Positions 23,201-32,300 of a stretch of DNA of 64,000 nucleotides are shown one piece after another. The notes beneath the pieces were generated by a model that searched no databases, was not told the origin of the DNA, and worked only from the letters and a program-made list of their open reading frames with translations. Origin of the DNA: Ixodes scapularis (taxonomy: Eukaryota; Arthropoda; Arachnida; Ixodida; Ixodidae); the NCBI RefSeq assembly GCF_016920785.2, contig NW_024609857.1, positions 5,332,373-5,396,372 on the forward strand. The letters are read 5' to 3'. The position numbers and the translations under genes were made by a program. Within the stretch, counting starts at the first letter, position 1. Every line of letters begins with the position of its first letter.

Positions 23201-25592
23201 TCGTTTTGAGTGTTGCTGCTCTGTGTTGCTTGTCCGCCATTTTTTTTTCCAGTGTTTGGATCGTCTCGCGGTGCCATACAGGCAAGGGTGAAGTGTTCAA
23301 TTCAGTCATCGGTTGTGAATTCTTTGATGTTGTTGGCGCGTGACTTGATTGACCGTGAAGATGGCGCAGCCCAAACAGTGCAAATCACTGACGCTTGAGA
23401 GGAAAGTTGCTCTCATCAGAGAAGTTCATGTTCCCGCGAATGTTAGAAGTTTTATTTAAAACATTGCGCGATCAGTGGTAAAACATTCCGGTACTTTGCT
23501 TATCTCGAAATTTCGCTTATCTCGAATTTTTTCACGTTTTTTATGACTTCGAGTTAACGAGGTATTACTGTACTTCATAAAAAAGTAATGCAAAAGTAAT
23601 ATTGCTCCTGATGTTATTTGGACTATATTGACAGATGTTATTTGGACTATATTCAGGGGAGGCTTCTCTCCTCTTTTTAGCAGAGCGAACACTGGAGAGG
23701 AGGTCGCCCTTTCTCCATCGTTCGTTTGCTAAAGGGGAGAGAGAAGCTTCCCTGAAATCGTAATCTGTCACCGACTATAGTCGATGGCATTTTGCATGTT
23801 TTTTTTTTAACATTTTGCCAGGTCCTCTATAGGTTGGGTTAATCATGCAATTGTAGCTTTTACCCCTACACTCTTATAACTGCCGATGAAGATTCGAATT
23901 GAGCTCAAAAGAAATGTATGTGTGTTGCAGTCACCAACGGTGAAGGATTTGATCACCTACGGAATCCATGTAGCTGAGGGCATGAAATACCTCTCCGACA
24001 CCAAGTTTGTGCACAGGGACCTCGCAGCACGCAACTGCATGTAAGTAGAAACGAGTTTGCATAGGTCGGTGACCTCCCCGTGTCAATGTGGAGGACATAC
24101 CCCACGGGGACCAACTGAGGGCATTATCGCAGGTTTATACTTTTAACGGTGTTTTTTTCTCTAATTATTATAGGTTAAGCGAAGACTTCATTGTGCGCGT
24201 CGCCGACTTCGGACTGTCACGAGACGTGTACGAAAAGTACTACAGCGGTGACAATAAGAAGACCAAGCTTCCTGTCAAGTGGATGGCCCCCGAGAGTCTG
24301 GAGAAGGGCATCTACAACCACAAGACGGACGTGGTGCGTGGACACGGGGAATAGAACCGCACGTTTTTATGCATAGCACTAACAAATTAAAAAGTATGCT
24401 AGAAATCAGTCACGTGAAAGCCTGTACCCATTCATCTGGGCAGGCTTGCTAGAATCATTGCCTTAGCTGAGACTGTGTAAAAGAAAGCCTGCCAAGCCTG
24501 TCACGCTTGAGCACTTGATACTCTGCGTCACGTATCAATTTTTCCTTAAATAGGGGGCGAGCAGGAGAGGAGGAGGGGCATAGCCCCCTTTCCGTACCTG
24601 CTGCGTTACAGGGAGTTGTAAACGGCTTTCATTTTTTTCTTTTTTTTTTTTCAGTGGGCGTACGGAGTTTTGTTGTGGGAGTTGATGACCCGAGGCGTGA
24701 CGCCCTACCCGGAAGTGGACAACTGGGACATCATAAATTTTCTCCAACAAGGACGCAGGATGCAGCAGCCTACCTTCTGTCCGACCATGCTGTGAGTCAT
24801 GATTGCAAGCCTGTGATTTTGTAGGGTCTACTTCTTACCTCCGGACCTTCTGTCGGGGCAGAACTACTGCACTAAATAGCAATTTTAACCCTGGATAGTG
24901 GAGTGAGATGGACTGCACAACAAACGCATTGTTGTCTGTTTTGTGTGCCCCCTTTCCAGGGTGGAAAAATCTCTATCAAAACAGCTCGGCTGCATCTTCA
25001 CTAAAATTAGGTGCCACATGTGCCAACTCTCAACTTCGGAAAACTCGCTCAAATAAGTCAAAGACTCGGTATCTATACTCGAGGTGGGGAGAGAGGGCCT
25101 TCTTGCTCGAATTGTCTTAGCTTAGCCCACGGTCTAAAATGAGATGCTGATTCTAGCATGCCGGCCAGGAGATCACTAGCGAAGAAACACCTAAGACAGA
25201 TGACGAGATAGCACGGCCCTCGCCCGCTGTTTCTCTCTTGCGATTAATGAGTCTTCTTCAACATGCGAGTCACAAACAGTTCGAAACATCCGGGTTGCAC
25301 AGCACTTGACCGCGTTATCGAGGAGACAAACCACAATTAATAGGCCACGCACCATGCGCCGTCTTTCTACCGCAGATACGAAATCATGCTGCAGTGTTGG
25401 GACCATGACCCCAAGAAGCGTCCGTCGTTCGCGCGACTCGTGACGGACGTGTCGAATGTCATCAGGACCATGGAGAAGGAGAGCCGCAACAAGAGGGTCA
25501 GCCTGAACGTCACCTACGTCAACTATCCGCTCCCTGACGACAGCGGGGCCGGGCCATCGGGGCAAGGCGACGCATCGTCAAAGTGTTCCTAG
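10133..25592 (+). CDS. MET/RON-family receptor tyrosine kinase (gene span, incomplete exon set)
   Basis: This is the span of one plus-strand gene encoding a receptor tyrosine kinase with an extracellular Sema domain, a combination I know only from the MET/RON family. Nine exons are readable: 10133-11212, 11720-11902, 19460-19606, 20412-20498, 21593-21777, 23931-24040, 24174-24333, 24655-24791 and 25376-25592. The seven kinase exons join in frame with good GT/AG sites and give a full kinase domain: glycine loop GQGHFGCVY, VAVK lysine, HRDLAARN, DFGLSRD, the activation-loop YY pair, and WMAPES. The end of Sema, PSI, IPT domains and the transmembrane helix are not found between 11903 and 19459. 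The second Sema exon ends in phase 0, while the exon at 19460 needs one preceding base, so at least one exon is missing or unrecognised. Family members signal at the plasma membrane in growth and morphogenesis; the ligand here is unknown. Confidence 0.85.
11720..11902 (+). CDS. MET-like RTK exon: Sema domain continued
   Basis: This 61-codon exon is preceded by TTTCTTTACTAG and followed by the donor GTATCT. Phase is 0 at both ends. It continues the propeller with NSYIEGKTF, a VTSVTVL strand and IAWIGDNKGFLYK, which matches the 'aflGTsdGxlkK' type strand near the end of plexin and MET Sema domains. The remaining Sema blade should follow in another exon that I could not find. Confidence 0.8.
11903..13785. 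other. Intron sequence, no exon recognised
   Basis: First part of the 7.5 kb interval between the Sema and kinase exons. Mostly AT-rich. 12390-12540 is moderately GC-rich with repeated TTAGTCC motifs. No PSI or IPT cysteine pattern was found. Confidence 0.4.
13786..14459. repeat. 42-bp minisatellite, about 16 units
   Basis: About 16 near-identical units of 42 bases begin at AACATGCTTCGCGG; the first full unit starts at 13795 and the last at 14425. Because 42 is divisible by 3, long open frames run through it on both strands, encoding 14-residue repeats such as NMLRGACSNSSPPS on the plus strand. This explains several overlapping pseudo-ORFs. It lies in the kinase-gene intron and is not joined to recognisable exons. 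Units differ by one to three bases, with more variation at the right end. Confidence 0.9.
14460..15639. other. Intron sequence, no exon recognised
   Basis: AT-rich sequence with A-rich tracts near 14632-14660. No coding motif, repeat boundary or RNA gene was recognised. Confidence 0.4.
15640..16245 (-). pseudogene. Transposon-type HGK/DGIG-motif protein remnant
   Basis: The minus strand from about 16240 encodes a run of sensible sequence containing W-I-F-S-A-T-V-H-G-K-S-A-Y-N-G-I-G-R-R-V-K. This resembles the W-x-F-x-A-x-x-HGK-x-A-x-DG-(I/V)-GG-x-(V/L)-K-R motif found in multicopy uncharacterised proteins of arthropods and cnidarians. It continues with a VHGIQSCHLW segment near 15950, which fits the end of that domain. 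Stops and frame changes follow below about 15900. The key DG appears as NG and GG as GR, consistent with decay. It lies antisense in the kinase-gene intron. I infer an old mobile or multicopy gene fragment. Confidence 0.45.
16253..16505. repeat. 17-bp motif array in alternating orientation
   Basis: The motif GTCAAGAGGTCCAAC or a close variant occurs about a dozen times. There are three copies forward, then about six inverted (TTGGACCTCTTGAC), then two forward and two inverted. One switch of orientation occurs at the palindrome CCAATATTGG (16298-16307), where the two arms form a long perfect inverted repeat. Single-strand folding would be extensive. Confidence 0.8.
16695..16832. repeat. Cluster of GGTCACGTGACC palindromes
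   Basis: Perfect GGTCACGTGACC occurs at 16695-16706 and 16785-16796. One-base variants occur at 16768-16779 (CATG core), about 16803-16814 and about 16819-16830. The spacing is about 16 bases in the right half, with GAGA/CAGA linkers, as in a short tandem repeat. The core GTCACGTGAC is also the consensus bound by bHLH-zip factors of the MITF/TFE/USF class. Function is unknown. Confidence 0.6.
16833..19459. other. Intron sequence, no exon recognised
   Basis: Mostly AT-rich with T runs near 17385-17405 and 17570-17585. There is no transmembrane-type hydrophobic exon and no IPT or PSI pattern on the plus strand. Confidence 0.4.
19460..19606 (+). CDS. MET-like RTK exon: juxtamembrane and start of kinase
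   Basis: It is preceded by a T/C-rich tract and CCCAAAG and followed by GTAAGT. It enters with two bases of a split codon and leaves in phase 1. It encodes a charged juxtamembrane stretch (EADARQALIASSFQLDDETK) followed by FKREFLTLGPVIGQG, the first strand of the kinase and the start of the glycine loop, as in MET (VIGRG). Confidence 0.85.
20412..20498 (+). CDS. MET-like RTK exon: glycine loop and VAVK lysine
   Basis: The acceptor is CTCTGCAG and the donor GTGAGT. The first codon is completed by the preceding exon to give the glycine loop G-H-F-G-C-V-Y-R-G-T, followed by SVAVKTLH with the ATP-anchoring lysine. It leaves in phase 1. Confidence 0.88.
20818..21150. mobile_element. 333-bp MITE with about 33-bp TIRs, AGTC flanks
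   Basis: The left end GGTGATATGAGCTGG and the right end, read in complement as GGCGATATGAGCTGG, form imperfect terminal inverted repeats of at least 33 bases. Both sides are flanked by AGTC (20814-20817, 21151-21154), consistent with a 4-bp target duplication. There is no coding capacity. The superfamily is undetermined. It lies in the intron after the VAVK exon. Confidence 0.65.
21593..21777 (+). CDS. MET-like RTK exon: kinase N-lobe and hinge
   Basis: With the acceptor ..GCGCAG before 21593 the phase fits the preceding exon; the upstream polypyrimidine tract is weak, so the exact 5' edge is the least certain of the kinase exons. It encodes FLEEALIMKDF (helix C with its Glu), HHMNVLPLIGLSI and the hinge IIPYMKYGDLLSYIR, close to MET. 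It ends in phase 0 before GTAAGT. Confidence 0.82.
22678..23570 (+). mobile_element. Pogo/Tigger-type Tc1-mariner deletion derivative
   Basis: The terminal inverted repeats read CAGTAATACCTC(T/G)TTAACTCGAA and are flanked by TA on both sides (22676-22677, 23571-23572). This is the TA duplication of the Tc1/mariner superfamily and the CAGTAATACCTC-type end known from pogo/Tigger elements. The 893-bp element keeps only the first codons of a transposase. Much of 22840-23120 is A-rich or T-rich low-complexity sequence. It lies in the kinase-gene intron in the same orientation as the gene. Confidence 0.85.
23361..23459 (+). pseudogene. Truncated pogo/Tigger transposase N-terminus
   Basis: ATG at 23361 opens 32 codons containing KSLTLERKVALIREV, which matches the start of the CENP-B-type helix-turn-helix (K-x-x-T-L-E-x-K) of pogo/Tigger transposases. 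After residue 23 the sequence departs and stops at TAA, only 111 bases before the right terminus. The catalytic DDE part is deleted. Confidence 0.75.
23931..24040 (+). CDS. MET-like RTK exon: catalytic loop
   Basis: The acceptor is TGTGTTGCAG and the donor GTAAGT. It encodes SPTVKDLITYGIHVAEGMKY and FVHRDLAARNC, the catalytic loop of tyrosine kinases with Asp and Asn present. It ends in phase 2. Confidence 0.92.
24174..24333 (+). CDS. MET-like RTK exon: DFG and activation loop
   Basis: Preceded by TTCTCTAATTATTATAG and followed by GTGCGT. It encodes VADFGLSRDVYEKYYSG, where the adjacent tyrosines correspond to the autophosphorylated pair of the MET activation loop, then LPVKWMAPESLEKGIYNHKT. 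It ends in phase 0. Confidence 0.93.
24595..24640. repeat. Repeat fragment abutting a splice acceptor
   Basis: GTTACAGGGAGTTGTAAACGG followed by CTTTCATTTTTT at 24606-24637 also occurs at about 963-994, beside the gypsy integrase remnant. Here its T-rich end merges into the polypyrimidine tract of the exon starting at 24655. A mobile-element fragment may therefore have supplied part of the splice site. Confidence 0.55.
24655..24791 (+). CDS. MET-like RTK exon: kinase C-lobe
   Basis: Preceded by a long T tract and CAG, followed by GTGAGT. It encodes WAYGVLLWELMTRGVTPYPE and INFLQQGRRMQQPTFCP, diagnostic of the MET/RON kinase C-lobe (LLQGRRLLQPEYCP in MET). It ends in phase 2. Confidence 0.92.
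25376..25592 (+). CDS. MET-like RTK last exon: kinase end and docking-site tail
   Basis: The acceptor is TTTCTACCGCAG. It encodes YEIMLQCWDHDPKKRPSF, the end of the kinase domain, then a short tail with VSLNVTYVNYPLP and a stop at 25590-25592. The N-x-T-Y-V-N segment aligns with the second tyrosine of the MET multisubstrate docking site, and Y-x-N is the Grb2 SH2 consensus. The first MET docking tyrosine has no counterpart. The tail after the motif is short, rich in Gly/Ser/Asp. Confidence 0.9.
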
Positions 25593-27252
25593 AGATCCGA
25601 ATGCCCAAGCCCCATTCCTCCTAGGAACCAGATTCCCAGTATTGCCTGTGACCAGGTCAAGAATCCTCTTTAAGACGAACTCCACCCCCCTACTTCGCGT
25701 CGGCTGGCAAAGTGAAGTGAAGTGCTCCAGGAATTCTGACGTGACCGGCTTCAGCTTAACGGAAACAATCAAAATGAGTGGAGAACATGGTTTGGTATTG
25801 TGACTGCATCAATGAGAATTTGAAGAACAATCACGCGGATTTTGGTTGCATATCGTGGCCACAGTTTGGATACTTTCGGTCCGGGAGCTTACAGCCCGCA
25901 TGACATCCGAAAGCTTCTGCTCAGTACAAACTAGCCAACAAATGAACAAAAGGCCACATCTCGACAGGGACACGAAAGGTCTTTGAAGGGTTCATATGTT
26001 TTCCCAGAGCTGTGCATTTACAACGATCATAATGATGTCACCGGCGCCTTCACTACACAAGTGTCCTTCAAAGTGGTTAGTGGCCTACGCTCCGTTTCTC
26101 TCTCATACAAGAGTTTGTTTAACCTTCAGGTATCTTCTCCGTCGCAATCAGTTCGTGCATTTCAAAGGGCTGCGCGTGCATGCCTTTGACAGCATCGGTT
26201 CAAGTCGGGCTTTAGCCCACCCCCTTTATTTTTAACCCAACACTGTTGTGCCTACCCTCATGAATGGGAGCGAAATGGAAGCTAAGAGCGAAAGGATGTT
26301 GCCTCTAAAGGTGCTTAGCTGAGCGTATGTGCATGCATGACATAGACGCAGCGTGCACGGCAGCCGAAGCGGCATCGAAGCCGAAACTGCAAGTGCGAAC
26401 ATGACTCAACGAGCGTCCTTGAACATGTGCACTGCAGGCACACTCAAGGCACGAAACACTCCTTTGTAGCTTCAGCTGCGTTCGACACCCAGCTGCTTCG
26501 CTCAGATTTATGCTGAGGCTGTTCAAAGGTCGGTAAAATGGGCATGCCCTTGACCGGCGCTCAGGCGCTTATAACCTTTCCCGTCACCGAGTATGAAGCT
26601 CTACAATTCGTGATCCTGTGCCACTGTGCCATTCTTCTGAACTTCCTAACGTTCGCTTCATCTTTCTCCACAAGCAAGAGAGAAAAAGACGACGAAGCTT
26701 AAATGTGGTTATGAGTCAGGGTTTCCACCTCACTCTGTTGTCACTGCATTTTTTTCTTTTGTTTATCATTCCGGGGACGAATACCGTGACATCGATGGGA
26801 ACAAGTTTGCGCTGAGGTAATACTCTCCAAACAATAGTATGAGTCAGCGTCCATTGACACTGACATACCGATTATCATGGCGCATATCGCTAGTCAGACG
26901 TTCATTTTGTAGGTGAAAGCGGGGCATATCCGCGTTTGCCAGCATCCTACTCAAAGAGGTTAGTGTGAATCGCCAGAAGGCATTGAGCAAACTAAACTTT
27001 CTGTACGGACATTCCAAGTTATAGCGCTCTTCAGGCTTTCAGCGTGTAAAAATCTGCAGCCTGAAAGTGCACGCACGTCGCTGCATCTTTCCATTCTTTC
27101 ATGAAATGCACCTTGCAATTTGTTAATACGCTTCGACTGGTAAGAGTGGCTTCAACATGCTGGTATGCAACGCACCCTTGCCCCGAGCGACTGGGTCCAG
27201 AAACTAGGGTGCCTACATGTCTGTCTGCCTCAGGATGAAGACATCCTTTGTT

Positions 27253-27289
27253 GCACTGAGTGGGCCAGCGCGTGACGCCCACTCAGTGC
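27253..27289. repeat. Perfect 13-bp stem hairpin
   Basis: GCACTGAGTGGGC (27253-27265) and GCCCACTCAGTGC (27277-27289) form a perfect 13-bp stem around an 11-base loop. It is too short for a typical microRNA precursor. No function assigned. Confidence 0.5.
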
Positions 27290-27474
27290 GTGTGTTGTGC
27301 GGTAAACCAACGTCTAAGCATGAGCCAAGGCTACGCGCTCGACCTTTGTCACACTGGATTGCATGTTCTTCAAAAGACATAATACGGATGAGATGTCACC
27401 CCTCATGCAAAAGCGCGTGTGTCAAGGAACTCTACCAGAAACATCTCAGTAGCGCTGCAATGATCCTCACGTCA

Positions 27475-27725
27475 AAGCCCCTCTATCCTGGGAAAAGTGG
27501 CGCCATTCGTTGTTGTAGAAATGCTCGAGGCACGTGCTGCGCGCCACTTCTGGGAAATTCATGGCGTCGTAAATCTAGCTCACTGCGTATCACTGCTGCG
27601 CTGTGCCGCCATGATCTTCCCAAGGGCTGCGCATTGCACGTGCCTCGTGCATCAACGAACCTTGCGCTACTTTCGAAACATGGAGGGGCTTTACCTCATG
27701 TGCACGCTTTTCATATGCTTTCTCA
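27475..27725. repeat. Dispersed repeat, copy 1 (related copy at 34340-34545)
   Basis: Segments such as GTGGCGCCATTC, CACTTCTGGGAA, GCTGCGCTGTGCC, AAGGGCTGC and CGTGCCTCG appear in the same order and spacing as at 34340-34545. The two copies are clearly related but diverged. No termini or coding capacity were recognised. Confidence 0.6.
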
Positions 27726-28649
27726 GTGCTAAGCTCGGCCTTGCGTTTAACACGTGAATCTGTGAACAATAGAAGATATGAAAGCTATGTGTTTTCTTTT
27801 TTCATTTTTCGCCAACAATAAACTAGACGACGACTGTTAAACTTCGCAGCCTATACGTCGTTGCACCTTAACATGGACTAACCGGCCACAATCATGAGGG
27901 GTATCTTCTACTGGTGCACTTTAAGGTGCGATCAACGGCAGAGACCTAATTAAGACAAACCCCCGAGACTCGGTAAAAGACGAAGGACAACACAAATGAC
28001 AGAGTCTCAATCAGTCTCGGCAGTCTGACTTAAAATATGTTAAACCTTAACCAGCTCGTTTGTGCCCTAACTTTTTATTCGGAGATACCTCACGTTTGTA
28101 GCTTGTGCATTTAGTCCCTGGTAAAACAAAATATACTTTTTTTCTTTTTTTTTTTGAGAAGCAGTGTGCCTAGTGCCATAACATCCTGTTGGTACAGGAT
28201 TGATTTTTTCTCTCTTGTTCATGATGCAAAATCTGGGACACGTGGGGACCTAAATGCCGTCTTGTACTACGCTCGTTGTTACCGCCATGTCTCGGTTTAG
28301 TTGCTCATGTATACATACAATCGGAGCTCGATCGTGTATTACTCGTGATGTGGTCGTCCAGGGGCCTTCAGTATTAAAGATTGTAAATAAATGTCCACGA
28401 AACTTTCTATTTTCAATCGTCTTCCTTTTTTTCTTTTCCTTCGTTGGCTGTCCTGGTTTATTGGTCGCCTCTCTTGTGTTCGGACAAAAGGGAAGGAAAA
28501 AAAAAACACGGCAAAGTACAACGCGCTTACGTACAATAAGCGGGTCTGTGTGTTTAACTTCGTTACCTCTGTAGGCCTACGGACTTAGTCACCGGACCCT
28601 GAAAGGAAAGCGCCATTGCCTTCCCTTCGTGCTAGCCATATATGTCGTG

Positions 28650-28848
28650 AGCGGGCTATATATGGCAGTATTTGAACTTTTATACAGCGACATATGGCCG
28701 TATTTGCGAGCGTATATGGAGATATATGGCCGTATTTACGCACTTCTGTGGCATGTATGGCAGTATTTGCAAGCGTATATGGCGATATATGGCAGTATTT
28801 TCTTCCATATATGGCGGTATATGGCCACATTTGACTCCTTATATTATC
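28650..28848. repeat. Degenerate ATATGGC-rich tandem repeat
   Basis: Irregular units built from TATATGGC(A/C)GTATTTG recur about every 30 bases. They generate artificial open frames on both strands. The repeat resumes weakly after 33853, so the hAT element inserted into it. Confidence 0.6.
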
Positions 28849-29025
28849 ATATATGGCAGGGGTGGCCAAACCGCGGCTCTTGCTGGTCCAAATGCGGCTC
28901 GCGGATCCCTCGTAAGGGGACCCCCCCCCCCCCCCCCCTCCCGCGTTTCCCCAGGAAAAAAAGAAGGGATTTCAGGCAGAATGAAGTACGGCTCGCGGTT
29001 TGGCAGCCTTGTACCTCCATACGTA

Positions 29026-29231
29026 TGTAACAAGTATGTAGCGCCCCCCTCCAGTCCGCCCGTCTGCGGCCGCCTGGCTCGGCGGGCAACATTGATCACC
29101 ACATCAATAAACGCCGTTGAGCGCACGCGCTCCAATCAGACATCGTCCACCCTCACAACCAGGCTGCGTGTCGTCTCTCCTCGGCGGGTGCTTCGGCCCC
29201 CCTTCGTCCACGTTCCAGAAAGATCGTGACA
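29026..29231 (+). repeat. Left LTR of the 4675-bp gypsy element
   Basis: 206 bases from TGTAAC to GTGACA. It contains AATAAA at about 29106-29111, a likely polyadenylation signal. It differs from the right LTR only in CCAATC versus CCGGTC near 29131. Confidence 0.93.
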
Positions 29232-29232
29232 C

Positions 29233-29245
29233 TGGCGACGAGGAA
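29233..29245 (+). other. Primer-binding site, tRNA-Ser type
   Basis: TGGCGACGAGGAA begins one base after the LTR. Its first 12 bases match the complement of a CCA-tailed tRNA-Ser (GCU type) 3' end as I recall it. A tRNA database comparison would settle it. Confidence 0.6.
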
Positions 29246-29328
29246 CCGTGGCACTGGAGGCCACCAACGTGCACGGTTCGGCCCACGCCGCCGAGAGAGT
29301 CGGAACACCGCCGCCCGCTCCTGTCGCC

Positions 29329-32300
29329 ATGCCGCTCTACGGGAGGCTCGAGCCCTTCGACGGAGATGGGTCCGCCTGGCCAGTCTACGAAGAACAAGTC
29401 CACGTGTTCTTCCGGGCGAACGACACGCCCGAGGGGAAACAACGGGACATCTTCCTGGCCAGCTGCGGGACCCGAGTCTTCAGCCTCCTGCTCGACCTCC
29501 TCAAGCCGGCCACGCCGCACGTTAAAACGCTGGGTGAGCTGCTCGCCACGCTGCGCTCGCACTTCAGCCCGGCGCCGTCCACGCTTATGGAGCGGTTCCG
29601 CTTCAACAACCGGAGCCGCCAGGACGGGGAGACCCTCGGGCAGTTCGTCGCTGCGCTACGAGGGTTAGCGAGCACCTGCGCCTTCGGCGACCAGTTGGAC
29701 TCGCTACTCCGGGACCGGTTCGTCTGCGGCATCAACAACCCCGCCATGCAGACGCGACTCCTGGAGCTCCCCGACCCCTCGCTGGACGACGCGGTGAAGG
29801 CAGCGCTGGCGATGGAAGCCGCAGCAAACGACGCCAGCGAGACTGCGCATGCGGCCGGCTCACCGTCGACGGAAGCGGCGGTGAACAAGATGGCGGCAAG
29901 GAGCGGTGCCTGCAGCCGCTGCGGTGCTGCCCACTCCCCCTCACAGTGCCAGTTCGTCCAAGCACAATGTTTCACGTGCGGGAGAACTGGGCACCTCGCA
30001 CGTGTCTGCCGAGGGGGGAGGACGAGCGGCGGCCAGCAGCAGCAGCAGCAGCCTGGTTCAAGCCCGGGTTCCAGCCAAGCCCGCGGCCAGGGTGGCCGTC
30101 GCAAGAAAACGCGGCGGGGACGAGCGGCACCAGGCCCGGGTTCGTCTTCAGCCAGGGTCCACGTCGTGGCCGAGGACCCGCAGATTTTCGACGTGTGGCA
30201 CACCAACAGACTTCCATCGTCTGTGCCACCATACTTGGTGTCCGTCGAAATCTGCGGCCACCCCATCACCATGGAGCTGGACACAGGGGCCAGCGTGTCG
30301 GTCATGCCCGGGAAGCTGTTCAAGCGGACCTTCCCCGGCGTGTCCATCGAGGCGTCTGACGTCATGCTGCGCAGCTACTCCGGGCAGCTTTCCCAGGTCC
30401 AGGGTCGGGCCCAAGTCAGCGTTCGCCTTGGCGACAGGGAGGCAATCCTTCCCCTTTACTTAACCAAGGGGTCGTCGCCGACGCTGCTGGGCCGGAACTG
30501 GATTCACTCGCTGGGTGTTCGGCTGCCGGAGTACCAAGAAGCTGCACTGCACGTGGTGAAGGACGTCCCGAGCCTCCTGACCGACTTCCAGTCCCTGTTC
30601 CAGCCAGGGGTGGGCACCTTCGCCGGCACGACGGTCGGCATCCACGTACCCGAAGGAGCCCGGCCTCGCTTCTTCAAGCCGCGTCCGCTGCCGTTCGCCC
30701 TGAAGGACGGGGTCACGCAGGAGCTGCAACGGCTGCAGCGAGAGGGTATCCTGGTGCCCGTCAAGACTTCCGAGTGGGCTGCACCAATCGTTCCAGTCCT
30801 CAAGCGAGACGGCCGCGTCAGGATCTGCGGGGACTTCAAGGTCACCATCAACCCCGTCGCTACCGTCGAAAAGTACCCGCTGCCTCGGGTAGAAGATCTC
30901 TGGTCGGCTCTGTCCGGGGGACAGAAGTTCTCCAAGCTCGACCTTCGAGATGCCTACCAGCAGCTGGTGCTCCAGGATGCCGCCCGGAAGTATGTCACCA
31001 TTTCAACAACTATGGGACTCTTCCAGTACACGCGCCTACCGTTCGGCGTGGCCTCAGCCCCAGCCATCTTCCAGAGAGAGATGGACAACCTCTTCAGGGG
31101 CATGAGGCACGTGGCGGTGTACTTGGACGACATCCTGGTTACCGGTACCGACGACGGGGACCACCTGCAGAACCTGCGCAAGGTCCTGGCACGACTGCAG
31201 GACGCCGGTCTCAAGCTGAGGCTGGACAAGTGCGTGTTCCTGACCCCCAGCGTGGAGTACCTGGGACGCATCATCTCCCAGGCTGGCCTGGCCCCGGCAC
31301 CCCGCAAGATTGAGGCCGTGCTCAAGGCGCCGAAGCCCAAGAGCAAGAAGGAGCTTCAGAGCTACCTCGGCCTCATCAACTTCTACAGGAGGTTCCTGCC
31401 CAACCTGTCGACGCATCTGGAGCCGCTGCATCGCATGCTTCGTGATGGGCAGCAGTGGGCCTGGAAGAAGGAGCAGGACTTGGCCTTCCAGCACAGCAAG
31501 GAGCTGGTCGTTAAGGCTCCAGTGCTGGTGCACTTCGACCCGGCCAAGCCTGTAGTCCTCACCGTGGATGCGTCGCCGTACGGGGTAGGAGCCGTCCTGT
31601 CGCACCGGGGTCAGGATGGTCAGGAACACCCTGTGGCGTTTGCTTCTCGTCGGCTTCATGCGGCGGAGCAACGCTACAGCCAGCTCGACAAGGAAGGCTT
31701 GGCCCTCATCTTCGGGGTCCAGCGCTTCCATCAGTACCTGTGGGGCCGGCAGTTCGAGGCAGTCACGGACCACAAGCCGCTGCTGGGGCTGCTGGGACCT
31801 GACAAGGCAGTCCCAGTGCTAGCCTCGCCTCGTGTGGTACGCTGGGCCTTGACGCTGGCAGCCTACAGGTACAAGCTGGTCTACCGCCCTGGGAAGGACC
31901 TGGGACCTGCCGACGCCCTGAGCCGCCTGCCCCTGCCGGAGGTGCCTGCTGCCGTTCCAGAGCCAGCTGACGTGTTCCTGCTGGAGCGGGCCTACCCGGG
32001 GGTGCTCACCAGGACTGCGGTGGCGCAGGCGACCAGCCGGGACCCGGTGCTGTCCCAGGTGGTCAAGGCGGTTGCCCGAGGGGAGGAGCTGCGTCACCAG
32101 GCATTCAGCCACAAGACCGCCGAGCTGAGCTTGGAGCAAGGCTGCCTCCTGTGGGGTTCCAGGGTGGTGATTCCACAAAGTCTGCGGGCCAAGGTGCTGC
32201 AGCTGCTGCACGCGGGGCATCCTGGCATCGAAAAGACCAAGATGGTGGCACGGTCGCACGTTTGGTGGCCTGGCTTGGACCAGGACATCGTGCACCAGGT

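Larger units (their letters stand above)
25593..28649. other. 3' flank of the kinase gene, no gene recognised
   Basis: It includes the 3' untranslated region, whose end I cannot place; the first clear AATAAA I noted downstream is at 27817-27822, too far to assign confidently. Open frames near 27217-27757 are motif-free and overlap a dispersed repeat. A LINE, LTR or RNA gene was not recognised. Confidence 0.4.

Noticed and set aside
22751..23343. Lys/Gln-rich and Phe-rich frames on both strands
   Set aside because: They are translations of poly-A/CAA and poly-T tracts inside the pogo-type element.
28629..29030. 133-codon frame with IYG repeats
   Set aside because: It arises from the ATATGGC tandem repeat and runs into a hAT terminus.
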